From contig NZ_CP063196.1 in the NCBI RefSeq assembly GCF_003574835.2, positions 3,596,001 to 3,660,000 on the forward strand: a stretch of 64,000 nt of DNA, in the 5' to 3' direction. Position numbers and translations under genes: made by a program. This document shows positions 9,410-19,145 of the stretch, piece after piece; position 1 is the first letter of the stretch, and every line of letters starts with the position of its first letter. The stretch comes from Thermobifida halotolerans (GTDB lineage Bacteria > Actinomycetota > Actinomycetes > Streptosporangiales > Streptosporangiaceae). The notes under the pieces are model-generated. The model was given only the letters and a program-made list of their open reading frames with translations. It was not told the DNA's origin and did not search any database.

Positions 9410-10534
9410 TCAGCGCACCGCGCCGGTGTAGGTGCGCGGCACGCGCCGCCCGATGCGGGTGACGATCTCGTAGGAGATGGTGTCCAGGACGTCGGCCCAG
9501 TCCTGGGCGGTGGGTTCGCCGTCGTCTCCGGGGCCGAACAGGATCGCGCGGTCGCCGGGGCGGACCGTGTCCTCGCCGATGTCCACGACGAACTGGTCCA
9601 TGCACACGGTTCCCGCGATGGTGCGGCGGCGACCGGCCACGAGCACGGGGCCCCGGTTGGTGGCCGCGCGGGGCACGCCGTCGCCGTAGCCGAGGGGGAC
9701 GAGCACCAGGTTGGTCTCGCGGTCGGTGACGTAGCGGTACCCGTAGGAGACGCCGCTTCCGGCGACGGCCCGCTTGCGGCCGACGAGCGCGGCGCTCAGG
9801 GTCATGGCGGGGCGCAGGCCCGGAACGGCGAGGTCGGGGATCGGCGACAGCCCGTAGGAGGCGATGCCGGGGCGCACCAGGTCGAACCGGGCGTCGGGCC
9901 GGGTCAGGACGGCCGCGGAGTTGGCGATGTGCCGGATCTCGGGGCGCAGTCCGGCCTTGTCGGCGACGGCCAGCGCCTCGTGGAAGGCCTCCAGTTGCGC
10001 GGTGGTGGCGGGGTGTTCGGGCTCGTCGGCGCAGGCGAAGTGGGAGAACACCCCGGTGACGGTGGCCACCCCCTCGGCCTCGGCGCGCGCGAGGGCGGCG
10101 ACCGCGTCCGGCCAGTCGGCGGGGCCGATGCCGCCCCGGTTCAGTCCAGTGTCGGCCTTGAGCTGGACGCGGGCGACGCGTCCGCTGCGCCGGGCCGCGT
10201 CGACGACCTCGTCGACGACCCAGGAGGAGCCGACGCCGATGTCGATTCCGGCTTCGATCGCCTCGGTGAGCGGTTCACCCGGGGGGACGAGCCACGCCAG
10301 GACGGGCGCGTCGATCCCGGCGGCGCGCAGCCGCAGCGCCTCGGCGATGAACGCGGTGCCCAGCCAGGTCGCTCCTCCGGCGAGCGCGGCCCGCGCGGCG
10401 GGGACCATTCCGTGCCCGTAGCCGTCGGCTTTGACCACGCCCATGACCAGCGCGCCCTCGGCCCGCTCGGCGAGCAGGGCGATGTTGCCGCTGATGGCGT
10501 CCAGGTCGACCCTGGCTTCGGCGAAAGGTGGCAT
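9410..10534 (-). CDS. alr: Alanine racemase (PLP-dependent)
   Basis: Interconverts L- and D-alanine, supplying D-Ala for peptidoglycan. The 374-residue fold-type III enzyme carries the PLP lysine K35 in VVKADGYGHG and the second catalytic base Y264 in SGVSYGYRYV. The C-terminal beta domain holds GTVCMDQFVVDI. It begins a minus-strand run with tsaE-tsaB-rimI-tsaD; the gap to tsaE is 93 bp, or about 20 bp if the longer tsaE start is used. Confidence 0.97.
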   Translation of the reverse strand: MPPFAEARVDLDAISGNIALLAERAEGALVMGVVKADGYGHGMVPAARAALAGGATWLGTAFIAEALRLRAAGIDAPVLAWLVPPGEPLTEAIEAGIDIGVGSSWVVDEVVDAARRSGRVARVQLKADTGLNRGGIGPADWPDAVAALARAEAEGVATVTGVFSHFACADEPEHPATTAQLEAFHEALAVADKAGLRPEIRHIANSAAVLTRPDARFDLVRPGIASYGLSPIPDLAVPGLRPAMTLSAALVGRKRAVAGSGVSYGYRYVTDRETNLVLVPLGYGDGVPRAATNRGPVLVAGRRRTIAGTVCMDQFVVDIGEDTVRPGDRAILFGPGDDGEPTAQDWADVLDTISYEIVTRIGRRVPRTYTGAVR

Positions 10535-10749
10535 GCCTGCAAGTCTGGCACGAAACCGGATGATACGGCGCTGTGACCTGCGGGACGTCCCGGCCCCGGG
10601 GGGAGGGGCGAGGAAGCCCTGCCCCGGGAGGGCCCGGGACCTCCCCTTCCGGGAAGGCTGGGCAGCGTCCGGGGCCTTCCGGGTGTCTGCCCGTACCGTT
10701 CTCCCCGAGGGCCGAGGCCCCGAGCCCCCTCGGGCCGGGGACCCCTCCC

Positions 10750-12963
10750 TCAGCCTCCCGGCACTGGCGGAACCCCGGCCCCGGAGGCGGCGGGGTCTTC
10801 CAGGAGGCGGCTGGTGCTCTTCGGCAGCAGCAGCCCGAGCAGGCCCGCCGCGGCGGCGGGGAGCTGGCCGGGGGCGGCCACGCCCAGGATCGCGCTGACG
10901 GTGGCCCTGGGGGTGCGCAGGAAGTGGCGCAGGCTCGGATGGTCACGGGGCACCGTCCAGCCGCTCACCAGCAGCGACGCCAGGGCCAGCGCTCCGGCCA
11001 GCGCCCAGCGGGCGTCGGCGGTGGCGAGGGTGGCGAACCAGTCGCCCAGGGCCGTGGCGGTGGCGACCGCGTAGGCCCCACCCGGTCCGGTGCTCGGCGC
11101 GTCGAGCGGCGCGGCCACCACGGCCGCCGCGACCGCCGCCGTCGCCAGGGCCGCGGAGGCGGCCAGGCCGAGCCGCTCCGCCAGGTCGCGCGCTTCCTCG
11201 CCCAGTTCCGCGCGGTCGGGCACGCGCCGCCACGGCCGCCCCGCGGCACGGGCCGCGCCCATGGCGTGCTCGCGGCGGCGACGCAGGAACCGCCAGGCCG
11301 CGCAGAGCGCCACCGGTCCCCGGCTGGCCGCGGCGAGCTGCACCGCGAACTCGTGCAGGACGGACGCCGCCGCCTGGGTGAGAGTCACCGGGAACCGCGC
11401 CCAGACCAGGGCGGCCCTGCGGAAGAGGGGAGCGATGTCCCCGGGCAGGTGGGAGCGTCGCCACACCGCGCGGCCGTGGGCCCTGGCGGTGAGCCGCCGC
11501 AGCGGGGCCGTTCCCGGCGGGGGCGGCGCGCTCTCCGCGGCGAACCCGAGCATCCGGTGGTCCAGCAGTACCGCGCAGACCAGCAGGACCAGCAGCAGCC
11601 AGCGGGTCGCCGCCCCGTTGCCGTAGAGCGCGAAGACCGCCGAGGTGAGCGCGGTGGGTTCCAGGCCCGCCAGTACCGCGTTGTGGTTGAGGTGCTCCAG
11701 CGCGGCCGCGCCGAGGGCGAGCGGCGGCAGCAGCCACAGTCTGGCCCCGTACAGGCCGCGCCCCACGACGGCCAGGCCGAGTGCGGCGCCGACCAGACCG
11801 GTGGTGACGGCGTGCCCGGAGAAGCGGATGCCCGTGCCCGGCAGGTCCACCCAGCCGGGAAGCGGGGTGAGCAGCCCGCCCTGCGGCAGCAGCGGGTCGG
11901 GGAGCCCGCCGAACAGCAGGGTGCGCGCGAGCGTCTCCGCGAGCTGGAAGCCCGCGCCGCAGGCCGCCGCGGCCAGCAGGTAGTCCACGGCGGCGAAGCG
12001 CCGCAGTCGGTGCCGCGCCACCAGCCAGAACAGCAGAAGCGGAGTGAACTTGGCGATCTCCTCGACGGGAACCGCGAGGTAGGCGTAGGCGAGCGGGTCG
12101 GCGGGGTCGAGCCCCACGGCCGCGGCCACGCTCACCTCCACGAGCAGCACCGGCCAGGTGGTCAGCGCGCCGAGGACGGCCAGGCGCAGCAGCGCGGCGA
12201 AGCTGAGGGTCCGCGACCGGGCCAGCCAGGCGAGCTGGACGAGCAACCACACCGTCAGCAGGGTGGCGGGGAGCACACCGGAGGTTCCGGGGACGAACAG
12301 CAGGGCGAGGACGAGCACAACCGTCATCGCCCACCCCCACACGCCGCGCAGCGCGCGCGACAGGGCGGCGATCCGGGGCGTCCGTTCGCGGACCGCCTCG
12401 GCCCAGCCGAGGAGGCGCTCGGCCGGGTCGCGGCGGGGACGGGAGGTGCGCGCGTGTCGGCCGCCCTGCTCCAGGCAGCCGTAGCGGACGGCGGCGTCCA
12501 GCAGTTCGGGGTCGCGGGTGGTCCGCGCGGTCTCGGCGAACTCGGCACGCGCCCGGCCGATGTCGGCTCCGACGAGTGCGCGCACGTAGTCGGCGGGTCC
12601 GGCCGCCACGGTGAGCTCGTCGGCGGTGACCAGGACCGCGGCGGAGAGGTCCTCCAGGCAGACCAGGAAGTCGGTGGGTTCGTCGCCCCAGCTCCGGATG
12701 ACCCCGACCAGGGACTGGGTGGCCGCCCGTACCTGGGTCACCGGATCGTAGGCGTGTTCGGACCTGGTGCGGCAGATCAGCAGGTGCTCCACGCCCACCG
12801 CGGCGGCCGCGGCGGTGATCCGCTCGATCAGGGAGGTGTCGCGCGATGCGGTGAACGGCGCCACCACCTTGCGGTCGAGTTCGATCCAGCCCCGGTCGAA
12901 CTCGGTGGCGGTGGCGCAGATCCGCAGTACCAGATCGCGCGTGAGCATGGCCTGCTGGTCCAT
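10750..12963 (-). CDS. PrsW-family intramembrane protease-like protein with novel N-terminal domain
   Basis: The 737-residue protein has an N-terminal soluble part of roughly 195 residues that I do not recognise, then a multi-helix membrane domain with PrsW-type motifs: VEEIAKF (EEIAK at 301-305), GFQLAET (340-344), SGHAVTTG (382-389) and EHLNHN (423-428). In PrsW proteins such glutamates and histidines form the active site of a membrane-embedded protease that cleaves anti-sigma factors. Further C-terminal helices and a long basic loop follow, making it far longer than simple PrsW proteins (~220-400 residues). ATG at 12963 is chosen; GTG at 12996 is possible. No sigma/anti-sigma pair lies nearby. 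Proteolytic activity is inferred. Confidence 0.8.
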   Translation of the reverse strand: MDQQAMLTRDLVLRICATATEFDRGWIELDRKVVAPFTASRDTSLIERITAAAAAVGVEHLLICRTRSEHAYDPVTQVRAATQSLVGVIRSWGDEPTDFLVCLEDLSAAVLVTADELTVAAGPADYVRALVGADIGRARAEFAETARTTRDPELLDAAVRYGCLEQGGRHARTSRPRRDPAERLLGWAEAVRERTPRIAALSRALRGVWGWAMTVVLVLALLFVPGTSGVLPATLLTVWLLVQLAWLARSRTLSFAALLRLAVLGALTTWPVLLVEVSVAAAVGLDPADPLAYAYLAVPVEEIAKFTPLLLFWLVARHRLRRFAAVDYLLAAAACGAGFQLAETLARTLLFGGLPDPLLPQGGLLTPLPGWVDLPGTGIRFSGHAVTTGLVGAALGLAVVGRGLYGARLWLLPPLALGAAALEHLNHNAVLAGLEPTALTSAVFALYGNGAATRWLLLVLLVCAVLLDHRMLGFAAESAPPPPGTAPLRRLTARAHGRAVWRRSHLPGDIAPLFRRAALVWARFPVTLTQAAASVLHEFAVQLAAASRGPVALCAAWRFLRRRREHAMGAARAAGRPWRRVPDRAELGEEARDLAERLGLAASAALATAAVAAAVVAAPLDAPSTGPGGAYAVATATALGDWFATLATADARWALAGALALASLLVSGWTVPRDHPSLRHFLRTPRATVSAILGVAAPGQLPAAAAGLLGLLLPKSTSRLLEDPAASGAGVPPVPGG

Positions 12964-13379
12964 GGCCTCGTTTTCCCGTGTCCGGTGTGGTGGCACAACA
13001 CGTCGCGCCGGAGCGGTCCGGCGAAGTGCCTACGTTATCGCGACGAATCCACCCTTTTTCAAGACGTCCGGCGGTTCTGTCCCACCCCGCGAACGGCACG
13101 CGCGCCGCTGTTTCCGGAATCGCCGAACGCACCGGACATCAGTCCGATGCCGGGAGGCCGGGGAGGGGATGCGGTGTTCCGGGTGGGGAGGCACGGGGTG
13201 GCGGCGGGCGGTCGGGGCGTCCCGGCGCCGCGTCCGCCCGCGTCTCCGCCTTCCCGCGCTTTCCGGGGTGGTCCGTACCGGGGTGTCGGGGTGTGGTGTC
13301 CGGTGTTCTTCCGGGTGGTCCGGCTGCGGGGGCGCGGGTGGGTCGGCGCCGGGGGCGCCTGGGAACCGATGCCGGGAAG
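12964..13379. other. Intergenic region without recognisable gene
   Basis: These 416 bp lie between the PrsW-like gene and the stop of the next minus-strand gene. Short open frames on both strands look like GC-driven shadows. The AT-richer segment near 13030-13075 may hold the promoter of the PrsW-like gene, but I see no clear -35/-10 pair. Confidence 0.5.
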
Positions 13380-14390
13380 TCAGTCTCCGGGGAGGACGAG
13401 GTCGGCCAGCACGGCGAGGTGGTCGCTGCCGGGGACGGGGTGGACGCCGGTCCGCGCGGTCCGGACGCGCGTGTCCACCAGGACGTGGTCGAGGACCAGA
13501 CCGGGGCTGCCCCGTGCCGGCCAGGTGGTCGTGAGGCCGTTGCCGACGGCGGCGGCCGCGTCGGTGTAACCGGAGGCGAGCAGGTCCCGGAAGGCGGAGT
13601 GGTCGTGGGTGGCGTTGAAGTCCCCGGCCAGGATGCGGACCGTCCCGGCGGGCTCGGCCCGCGGCAGGTCCTCCAGGTAGGCGGTCCACTCCCGGGCCGG
13701 GGCCGCCCCCAGGGGCGGGAACGGGTGGACGGAGACGACTTCCACGGCGGGTGCTCCGGGGATCTCGACGCCCGCCCACGGCATCGCGGGCTCGTACCGG
13801 GTCGGCCCGGGCAGCGCGGTGAGCGGGTACCGGGAGTACAGGCCGCCGCCGGAGGCTCCGGGCAGGGCGTCGACCACCGCGTGCGGCAGCGGCTCGTCGA
13901 GTCCCGCCTCGGCCAGGGCGCGCGCCGCGTCGGGGGTGAGCTCCTGGACGCTGAGCAGGTCGGCGCCGGTGGTCCGGACCAGTTCGACGACGGTGCGCGC
14001 GTCCGCCCGGCCCAGCGCCATGTTCAGGGTGAGCACCCGCAGGGTCGGCCCGTCGGGGGCGGGGGCGGGCGGGGCGTCGGTGAGGGCGCGCGGCAGGAGG
14101 AAGGCCGCGAACGCGACGGCGACCGCCACGGCGGCCGCCACAGGCTGCCAACACCGCGTCAGGAGGGCCGCCGCCAGCGGCAGCACCGCCGTGGCCGCCG
14201 CGTACGGGGTGAGGGCCACGACCATGGCCAGGGGGTACCCTCCGTCCAGGCCGAGTCCGCGGACGAGCGCCCACAGCGCCCAGGGCAGCAGGAGCAGCCA
14301 CGCGAGCGCGCCCGGCAGCCGCCACCGGCGGCCCCCGCCGCTCTTCGGCCGCCTCTCCGTCGGCGGGGTGGCGTTGGCGCTGCGGTCCAC
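13380..14390 (-). CDS. Membrane-anchored endonuclease/exonuclease/phosphatase-family protein
   Basis: The 336-residue protein has three N-terminal hydrophobic helices (about residues 28-46, 54-75 and 84-100), then an EEP domain. It shows TLNMALGR, a catalytic Glu in SVQELTPD, AGDFNATHDH (Asp/Asn metal and phosphate ligands) and the closing GSDHLAVLADL. EEP enzymes cleave phosphodiesters in DNA, RNA or lipids; the substrate here is unknown and the domain probably faces outward. GTG at 14390 follows GGGGAG at a good distance, so I prefer it to GTG at 14429. Confidence 0.87.
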   Translation of the reverse strand: MDRSANATPPTERRPKSGGGRRWRLPGALAWLLLLPWALWALVRGLGLDGGYPLAMVVALTPYAAATAVLPLAAALLTRCWQPVAAAVAVAVAFAAFLLPRALTDAPPAPAPDGPTLRVLTLNMALGRADARTVVELVRTTGADLLSVQELTPDAARALAEAGLDEPLPHAVVDALPGASGGGLYSRYPLTALPGPTRYEPAMPWAGVEIPGAPAVEVVSVHPFPPLGAAPAREWTAYLEDLPRAEPAGTVRILAGDFNATHDHSAFRDLLASGYTDAAAAVGNGLTTTWPARGSPGLVLDHVLVDTRVRTARTGVHPVPGSDHLAVLADLVLPGD

Positions 14391-14493
14391 GGGCTCTCCC
14401 CTCGTCGCACTCCGCGCTCGGCGCCGCACGTGACGGCCCGAGGGATGGGATGCGTCCGGGACGCGCGGGGTTCGCGCTCCGTGACCCCGTGCC

Positions 14494-14976
14494 TCAGCTC
14501 CGCAGTTCGCGGGCGCGCCGCAGGCCGAGTCCGACGACGTCGGCGACGAAGGTGTGCCCGGGGTCCTCCGGGGTGGTCAGCATGTCCAGGCGGGACTCGT
14601 CGACCCAGGCGAACCCGGTGTGCCTGTCCGGTTCCAGCACGGGCGCGCCGAGGTCGCCCTCGACCCGCACCAGGTAGTCCACCTCGAACCGTTCGACCCC
14701 GTCGTCGGGGGTCCAGGCGAGGCGGCACAGTTCGGCGAGGACGCCGGTGAGCCGCCAGCCGGTCTCCTCGCGGACCTCCCGCTCCAACGCCTCGACGACG
14801 CCCTCCCCGGCCTCGACGTGTCCGCCGACGATGTCCCAGGCGTTGGGGAAGAGCGCGCGGTCCGGCGAGCGCCGCTGGACGAAGGCGCGCCCCTCCGCGT
14901 CGACGACCACGGCTCCGACCACCCAGCGGCGCCCGTCGTCGGTCTCCGGTATCTCGATTCCCTCCGCGATCTCCAT
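14494..14976 (-). CDS. NUDIX hydrolase
   Basis: A 160-residue NUDIX-fold pyrophosphohydrolase. The complete 22-residue NUDIX box spans residues 52-73 with G52, E58, R66, E70, E71 and G73 in place (the motif ends REVREETG). These enzymes cleave nucleoside diphosphates linked to another moiety; the substrate cannot be read from sequence. AGGATC precedes ATG 14976. It lies between nnr and the EEP gene on the same strand. Confidence 0.93.
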   Translation of the reverse strand: MEIAEGIEIPETDDGRRWVVGAVVVDAEGRAFVQRRSPDRALFPNAWDIVGGHVEAGEGVVEALEREVREETGWRLTGVLAELCRLAWTPDDGVERFEVDYLVRVEGDLGAPVLEPDRHTGFAWVDESRLDMLTTPEDPGHTFVADVVGLGLRRARELRS

Positions 14977-15027
14977 AAGGGTGATCCTGGCAGCACGGGG
15001 CCGCGCTCCGCGTCCGCGCCCCCGGTG

Positions 15028-16500
15028 TCACAGTCCTCCGTCGACCGCCGCGAGCGCTCCCGGGATCGCGTCGAACAGGTCGGAGGCGCTGACGGGCGCG
15101 CCGTCGTGGGCGGTGCGGGCGGCCAGGCCGTGCAGGTAGGCGCCGCACGTGGCGGCCTCCCACGGGGCCAGTCCGGTCGCCAGCAGCGCCCCGATCATGC
15201 CCGCCAGCACGTCCCCGCTTCCCGCGGTGGCCAGCAGCGGCGTGCCCGTCGGGTTGGCCGCCACCGGCGCCCCCGGTTCGGCGACGAGTGTCGTGGAGCC
15301 CTTCAGCAGCACGGTGCAGCCGTACTCCTCGGCGGCGCGGACCACGTGGTCCAGCCGGTTCGCCTCGATGTCGGCGCGTTCGGCCCCCGGCAGCAGCCGG
15401 GCCAGCTCCCCGGCGTGCGGGGTGAGCAGCGTGGGGGCGCCGCGTCCGCGCACCAGCTCCGGGGAACGCGCCAGCAGGGTGGTGGCGTCGGCGTCCACCA
15501 GCACCGGCACGTCGGTGTCCAGCACCGCCGCCAACTCCGCCGCGGCCGTCGGATGCAGTCCCCGTCCCGGACCGATCACCCATGCCGCCACCCGCTTCGG
15601 CAGGCTGGCGACCGGGTCCATGGGGTCCAGGACCGACACCACCGCCTCCGGCCAGCGGCTCACCACCTCGCGTGCCACGCCCTGCTGCCCCGTGTAGCGC
15701 AGCATGCCCACGCCGGTGCGCAGCGCGCCCCCCGCGGCGAGCACCGCGGCCCCGCGGTAGCGGTCGCTGCCCGCGGCCAGTCCGAGCACGCCCCGGCGGT
15801 ACTTGTCGGTCTCCGCCTCGGAGCGCGGCAGCAGTGCGGCGACGTCGGCGGCCTGCGGGGCGACCACGCGCGGCTCGGGCAGCTCCCCCGCCAGCCCGAT
15901 GTCCACGAACTCGACCACCCCGGCGCGCTCCGCTCCGGGGTCGACGAACAGTCCCGGCTTGTGGGTCCCGAAGGTGACGGTGACGTCGGCGCGCACGCTG
16001 GCCCCGGGGACCGCGCCGGTGTCGGCGTCGATCCCGCTGGGCAGGTCCACCGCGACCACGGCGGCGTAGGTCGACTCGGTCAGCGCGGCCAGGTGGGCGT
16101 ACGGCTCGCGCAGGGCGCCCCGCGCGCCGATCCCCACGAGTCCGTCCACGACGAGGTCGGCGGCGGCGACGAGCGCCTCGGCCTCCTCCACCGAAGCGCT
16201 CCGACCGCCGGCGGCGCGCAGCGCGGCCAGCCCGCGCCGGTGGGCGGACCCACCCGCCGCGACCGCGGCCACCGAGGCCCCCCGCCGGGCCAGTTCGGCC
16301 CCCGCGAAGAGCGCGTCCCCGCCGTTGTCTCCGCTGCCGACCAGCAGCACCACCCGCGCCCCGTACACCCGGGGCAGGATGCGCACGCAGACCGCGGCCA
16401 GCCCGGCGGCCGCCCGCCGCATCAGGGCGCCGTCCGGAAGCCGCGCCATGAGCGCGTTCTCGGCCGCGCGGACGGTTTCCACGGTGTGTGCGGTGCGCAT
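15028..16500 (-). CDS. nnr: Bifunctional NAD(P)H-hydrate epimerase / dehydratase
   Basis: Repairs damaged NADHX and NADPHX. The N-terminal YjeF_N epimerase domain carries LLVGSGDNGGDALFAGAELA around residues 50-70 and VVDGLVGIGARG. The C-terminal carbohydrate-kinase-like dehydratase carries NPTGTPLLATAGSGDVLAG with the catalytic Asp. The 490-residue form from ATG 16500 is preferred because MRTAHTVETVR is the usual start; ATG 16512 is possible. In many actinobacteria acpS sits directly upstream, but here a DUF4913 gene on the opposite strand does. Confidence 0.96.
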   Translation of the reverse strand: MRTAHTVETVRAAENALMARLPDGALMRRAAAGLAAVCVRILPRVYGARVVLLVGSGDNGGDALFAGAELARRGASVAAVAAGGSAHRRGLAALRAAGGRSASVEEAEALVAAADLVVDGLVGIGARGALREPYAHLAALTESTYAAVVAVDLPSGIDADTGAVPGASVRADVTVTFGTHKPGLFVDPGAERAGVVEFVDIGLAGELPEPRVVAPQAADVAALLPRSEAETDKYRRGVLGLAAGSDRYRGAAVLAAGGALRTGVGMLRYTGQQGVAREVVSRWPEAVVSVLDPMDPVASLPKRVAAWVIGPGRGLHPTAAAELAAVLDTDVPVLVDADATTLLARSPELVRGRGAPTLLTPHAGELARLLPGAERADIEANRLDHVVRAAEEYGCTVLLKGSTTLVAEPGAPVAANPTGTPLLATAGSGDVLAGMIGALLATGLAPWEAATCGAYLHGLAARTAHDGAPVSASDLFDAIPGALAAVDGGL

Positions 16501-16711
16501 GCTCTCCCCCATCCGGTCGGTTCTCGGGTACGCCGCACGTTATGCCCGCCTCCCGGTGCGATCATGATGGGGCGGCCCCATCATGGGGACGCGCCGTGGC
16601 GGCCCCACCCGGCTACCCCATCCGCGTACATGTGCCACCGTTGTCTCCTGGTTTACTTTTTCCACCGCGAAGATCAGTCGTCATTCATCGAGCAGCAGCA
16701 CGGACACTTCC

Positions 16712-17209
16712 ATGACCTACACCGACGACCGTGTCACCACCGAATCCGGCTTGACCGACCGCGTCTCCCTCCTGCAGAACGCCATGCACAAGCTCGGCGC
16801 GGACGTCATCCGGCTGCAGACCCAGCTCACCGAGATCGCGACCGCGGCTCCGCCGAAGCAGCAGGAGCGCTCCTCCACGTCGCAGTTCATCTTCAACCTG
16901 TCCCGCGAGGAGTACCGGGGGGAACTCGCCGCCCTCGTCTCCTGGGTGAACGACTTCCTGATGCCGGTCTACGCGGGTCCGGCGACCCGCTGGTGCCCCT
17001 CCTGGTGGGAGCACCACGAGGCGGTGGGGCGGCTGCACGCGGTGCGCCTGGCCTACCTGGAGCTGACCGACACCGCCGTCTCCGGGCCGTCCGGGCCGGG
17101 CGTCTGGCACCGCGACCACCTGGATCCCGCCCTGGACCGGCTGTTCGCGTCCGACGGTCCCTTCGCCGACTGCCTGGGGCCCACCGGCCACCACCCCAGG
17201 GGCGTCTGA
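16712..17209 (+). CDS. DUF4913 domain-containing protein
   Basis: A 165-residue soluble protein. After a short helical N-terminus it has the pattern FIFNLSREEYRGEL, RWCPSWWEHHEAVGRLHAV, VWHRDHLDPALDRL and DGPFADC. This matches my memory of DUF4913, a family common on actinobacterial plasmids and integrative elements. No biochemical function is known to me. It is a lone plus-strand gene between nnr and coaA; its stop codon lies only five bases from the coaA stop, and there are no visible mobility genes. ATG 16712 gives the natural N-terminus MTYTDDRVTT. Confidence 0.8.
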   Translation: MTYTDDRVTTESGLTDRVSLLQNAMHKLGADVIRLQTQLTEIATAAPPKQQERSSTSQFIFNLSREEYRGELAALVSWVNDFLMPVYAGPATRWCPSWWEHHEAVGRLHAVRLAYLELTDTAVSGPSGPGVWHRDHLDPALDRLFASDGPFADCLGPTGHHPRGV

Positions 17210-17214
17210 GCGGC

Positions 17215-18159
17215 TCAGGTCTTGCGCAGCCGGACCCGGCGGACCCGGTGGTCCTCCCCCTTGTACAGGACCAGGGTGGCGCGCGGCCGGGTGGGGATGA
17301 TGTTCTCCACGAGGTTGATCTCGTTGATGGTGCGCCACGTGCTCATCGCGAACTCCCGGGCCTCGGTCTCGGGCACGGAGGTGGCCATGTCGTGGAAGTA
17401 GGAGCGGGGGTCCCCGAACGCGGTGCGGCGCAGTTCCAGGAACCGGTCCAGGTACCAGGACCGGATGTGCTCCACCCGGGCGTCCACGTAGATGGAGAAG
17501 TCGAAGAAGTCGACCAGCGCCAGCCGTCCCGCCGGTGGCGGTTGGAGCACGTTGATGCCCTCGACGATGAGGATGTCGGGGCGGTGCACGGTCTGCGTCT
17601 GGTCGGGCAGGATGTCGTAGGCCAGGTGCGAGTAGATGGGGATCTCCATCTTGTCGGCGCCGGCCTTCATCTCCGAGACGAACCGCAGCAGCGCGCGCCG
17701 GTCGTAGCTCTCGGGGAAGCCCTTGCGGTTCATGATCCCGCGTTCCCGCAGCACCGCGTTGGGGTAGAGGAAGTTGTCGGTGCTGACCAGCTCGACGTTG
17801 GGATGGTCGGGCCACTGCGCCAGCAGCGCCCGCAGCAGCCTGGCCGTGGTGGACTTGCCGACGGCCACGCTCCCGGCCACCCCGATGACGAAGGGGGTGG
17901 GGCGGTCGCTCTCCCCGAGGAAGCCGCGTACCGCCGCGTGGCGTTGCCTGGTCGCCTTGACGTACAGGTTGAGCAGCCGGGACAGCGGCAGGTAGACGTC
18001 GCGGACCTCGTCCAGTGAGGTGGGGTCCGCGGTACCGCGGAGCACCTCCAACTCCGCTTCGGTCAGCGACAGCGGGGTCGCCGCGCGCAACTCTGCCCAT
18101 GACTGGCGGTCGAGTTCCACGTACGGCGTCAGGAAGCCGTTCTTCGTCGCATGAGACAC
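17215..18159 (-). CDS. coaA: Pantothenate kinase (type I)
   Basis: Catalyses the first, regulated step of coenzyme A synthesis: phosphorylation of pantothenate by ATP. Of 314 residues, the P-loop GSVAVGKST is at 96-104, and [16 protein letters not shown] and the [16 protein letters not shown]-like tail are characteristic. GTG at 18159 gives the conserved start [14 protein letters not shown]. Longer readings to 18501 add low-complexity sequence. It is convergent with the DUF4913 gene. Confidence 0.97.
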   Translation of the reverse strand: MSHATKNGFLTPYVELDRQSWAELRAATPLSLTEAELEVLRGTADPTSLDEVRDVYLPLSRLLNLYVKATRQRHAAVRGFLGESDRPTPFVIGVAGSVAVGKSTTARLLRALLAQWPDHPNVELVSTDNFLYPNAVLRERGIMNRKGFPESYDRRALLRFVSEMKAGADKMEIPIYSHLAYDILPDQTQTVHRPDILIVEGINVLQPPPAGRLALVDFFDFSIYVDARVEHIRSWYLDRFLELRRTAFGDPRSYFHDMATSVPETEAREFAMSTWRTINEINLVENIIPTRPRATLVLYKGEDHRVRRVRLRKT

Positions 18160-18403
18160 GTCTGCCCACCCTAGACGAACGGGATTCGGAACCGGCGCGC
18201 GGCCCGACTCTTCCCTTCCCACGGATTCCACGAGGTCACGCTCCCCGTCCGACTCCTGACGGAGCGGGCACCAAGCCCTTCCCCATGAGACGCAAAAAGA
18301 CCCCATAAGCGAACTACCCGACACTTGGGGATAGTTGGTCCCAAATGACATTCGCCCGTCCGTTCGCCCCCCCCCTGGAGCAACCGGAGGAGTGGGAACC
18401 CTC

Positions 18404-18943
18404 ATGTCCGTCTCCCGTACCCGTCCCCGAAGTCCCTCGGTCCACCCTCCCCCCGAGCGGAGGAGCGCCTCCTCGACCGTGTGGGCCCTGGCCCGGATCA
18501 ACCTGGGGCTGGGCTACCTGTGGACGTTCCTGGACCTGACGTTCGGACTGGGCTGGCACGCCCCCGCCGACCGCGCCTGGCTCACCGGAAACAGCCCGAT
18601 CCGGTGGTCCCTGGCCAACCTGGACGGTCCCCTCGCGGACCTCGCCCACCCCCTGGCCGGGCACCCCGTGCTCGACCTGTCCCTGATGGTCGTCCTCTTC
18701 CTGCTCGCCGCGGCCTTCACCCTGGGCGTCGCCCTGCGCACCGCCGCGGTCGGCAACGCGGTGGTGCTGGGCCTCTCGGCGCTGGTCCGGCTCCCCGACT
18801 CCGCGACCCTGCTCGTCAACACCCACCTGATGCTGATCCTGCTGGGTTTCGGACTGGCCGTAAGCAACGCCGGCGAGCTGTGGGGAGCCGGCCGGGCGTG
18901 GCGGCAGAGTCCGCTTGTGCGCCGTCTTCCCTGGTTGCGATGA
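18404..18943 (+). CDS. DoxX-like integral membrane protein
   Basis: A 179-residue protein with about four hydrophobic segments: [56 protein letters not shown] and [17 protein letters not shown]. The layout resembles DoxX/DoxD-type proteins (the thiosulfate:quinone oxidoreductase small-subunit fold); the exact role is unknown. GGAGGA lies about 12 bases before ATG 18404. It lies upstream of and on the same strand as glmS, with a 202-bp gap. Confidence 0.75.
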   Translation: MSVSRTRPRSPSVHPPPERRSASSTVWALARINLGLGYLWTFLDLTFGLGWHAPADRAWLTGNSPIRWSLANLDGPLADLAHPLAGHPVLDLSLMVVLFLLAAAFTLGVALRTAAVGNAVVLGLSALVRLPDSATLLVNTHLMLILLGFGLAVSNAGELWGAGRAWRQSPLVRRLPWLR

Positions 18944-19145
18944 TGGGCCGACACGGGTCCCGCCAAAAATTCTTGTGTGAGAAGCCGGACGCTTCCGAAG
19001 GCTCACCCTGAGAGAACCCACCGGTCCCGACCTGCGTCGAATGCCGGGCACGAACCACTGGTCTATACCGTTACCTGCGAAAATCACGATTGGACCAGCC
19101 CGTGGCAACTCTCCTCGGACGCCTTTATTGGTTACTCTGACGCTC

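Noticed and set aside
10535-10749. GC-rich inverted repeats between alr and the PrsW-like gene as a terminator
   Set aside because: Several overlapping CCCGGG-type pairings are possible, but none is a clean single hairpin; at this GC content such pairing is expected by chance.
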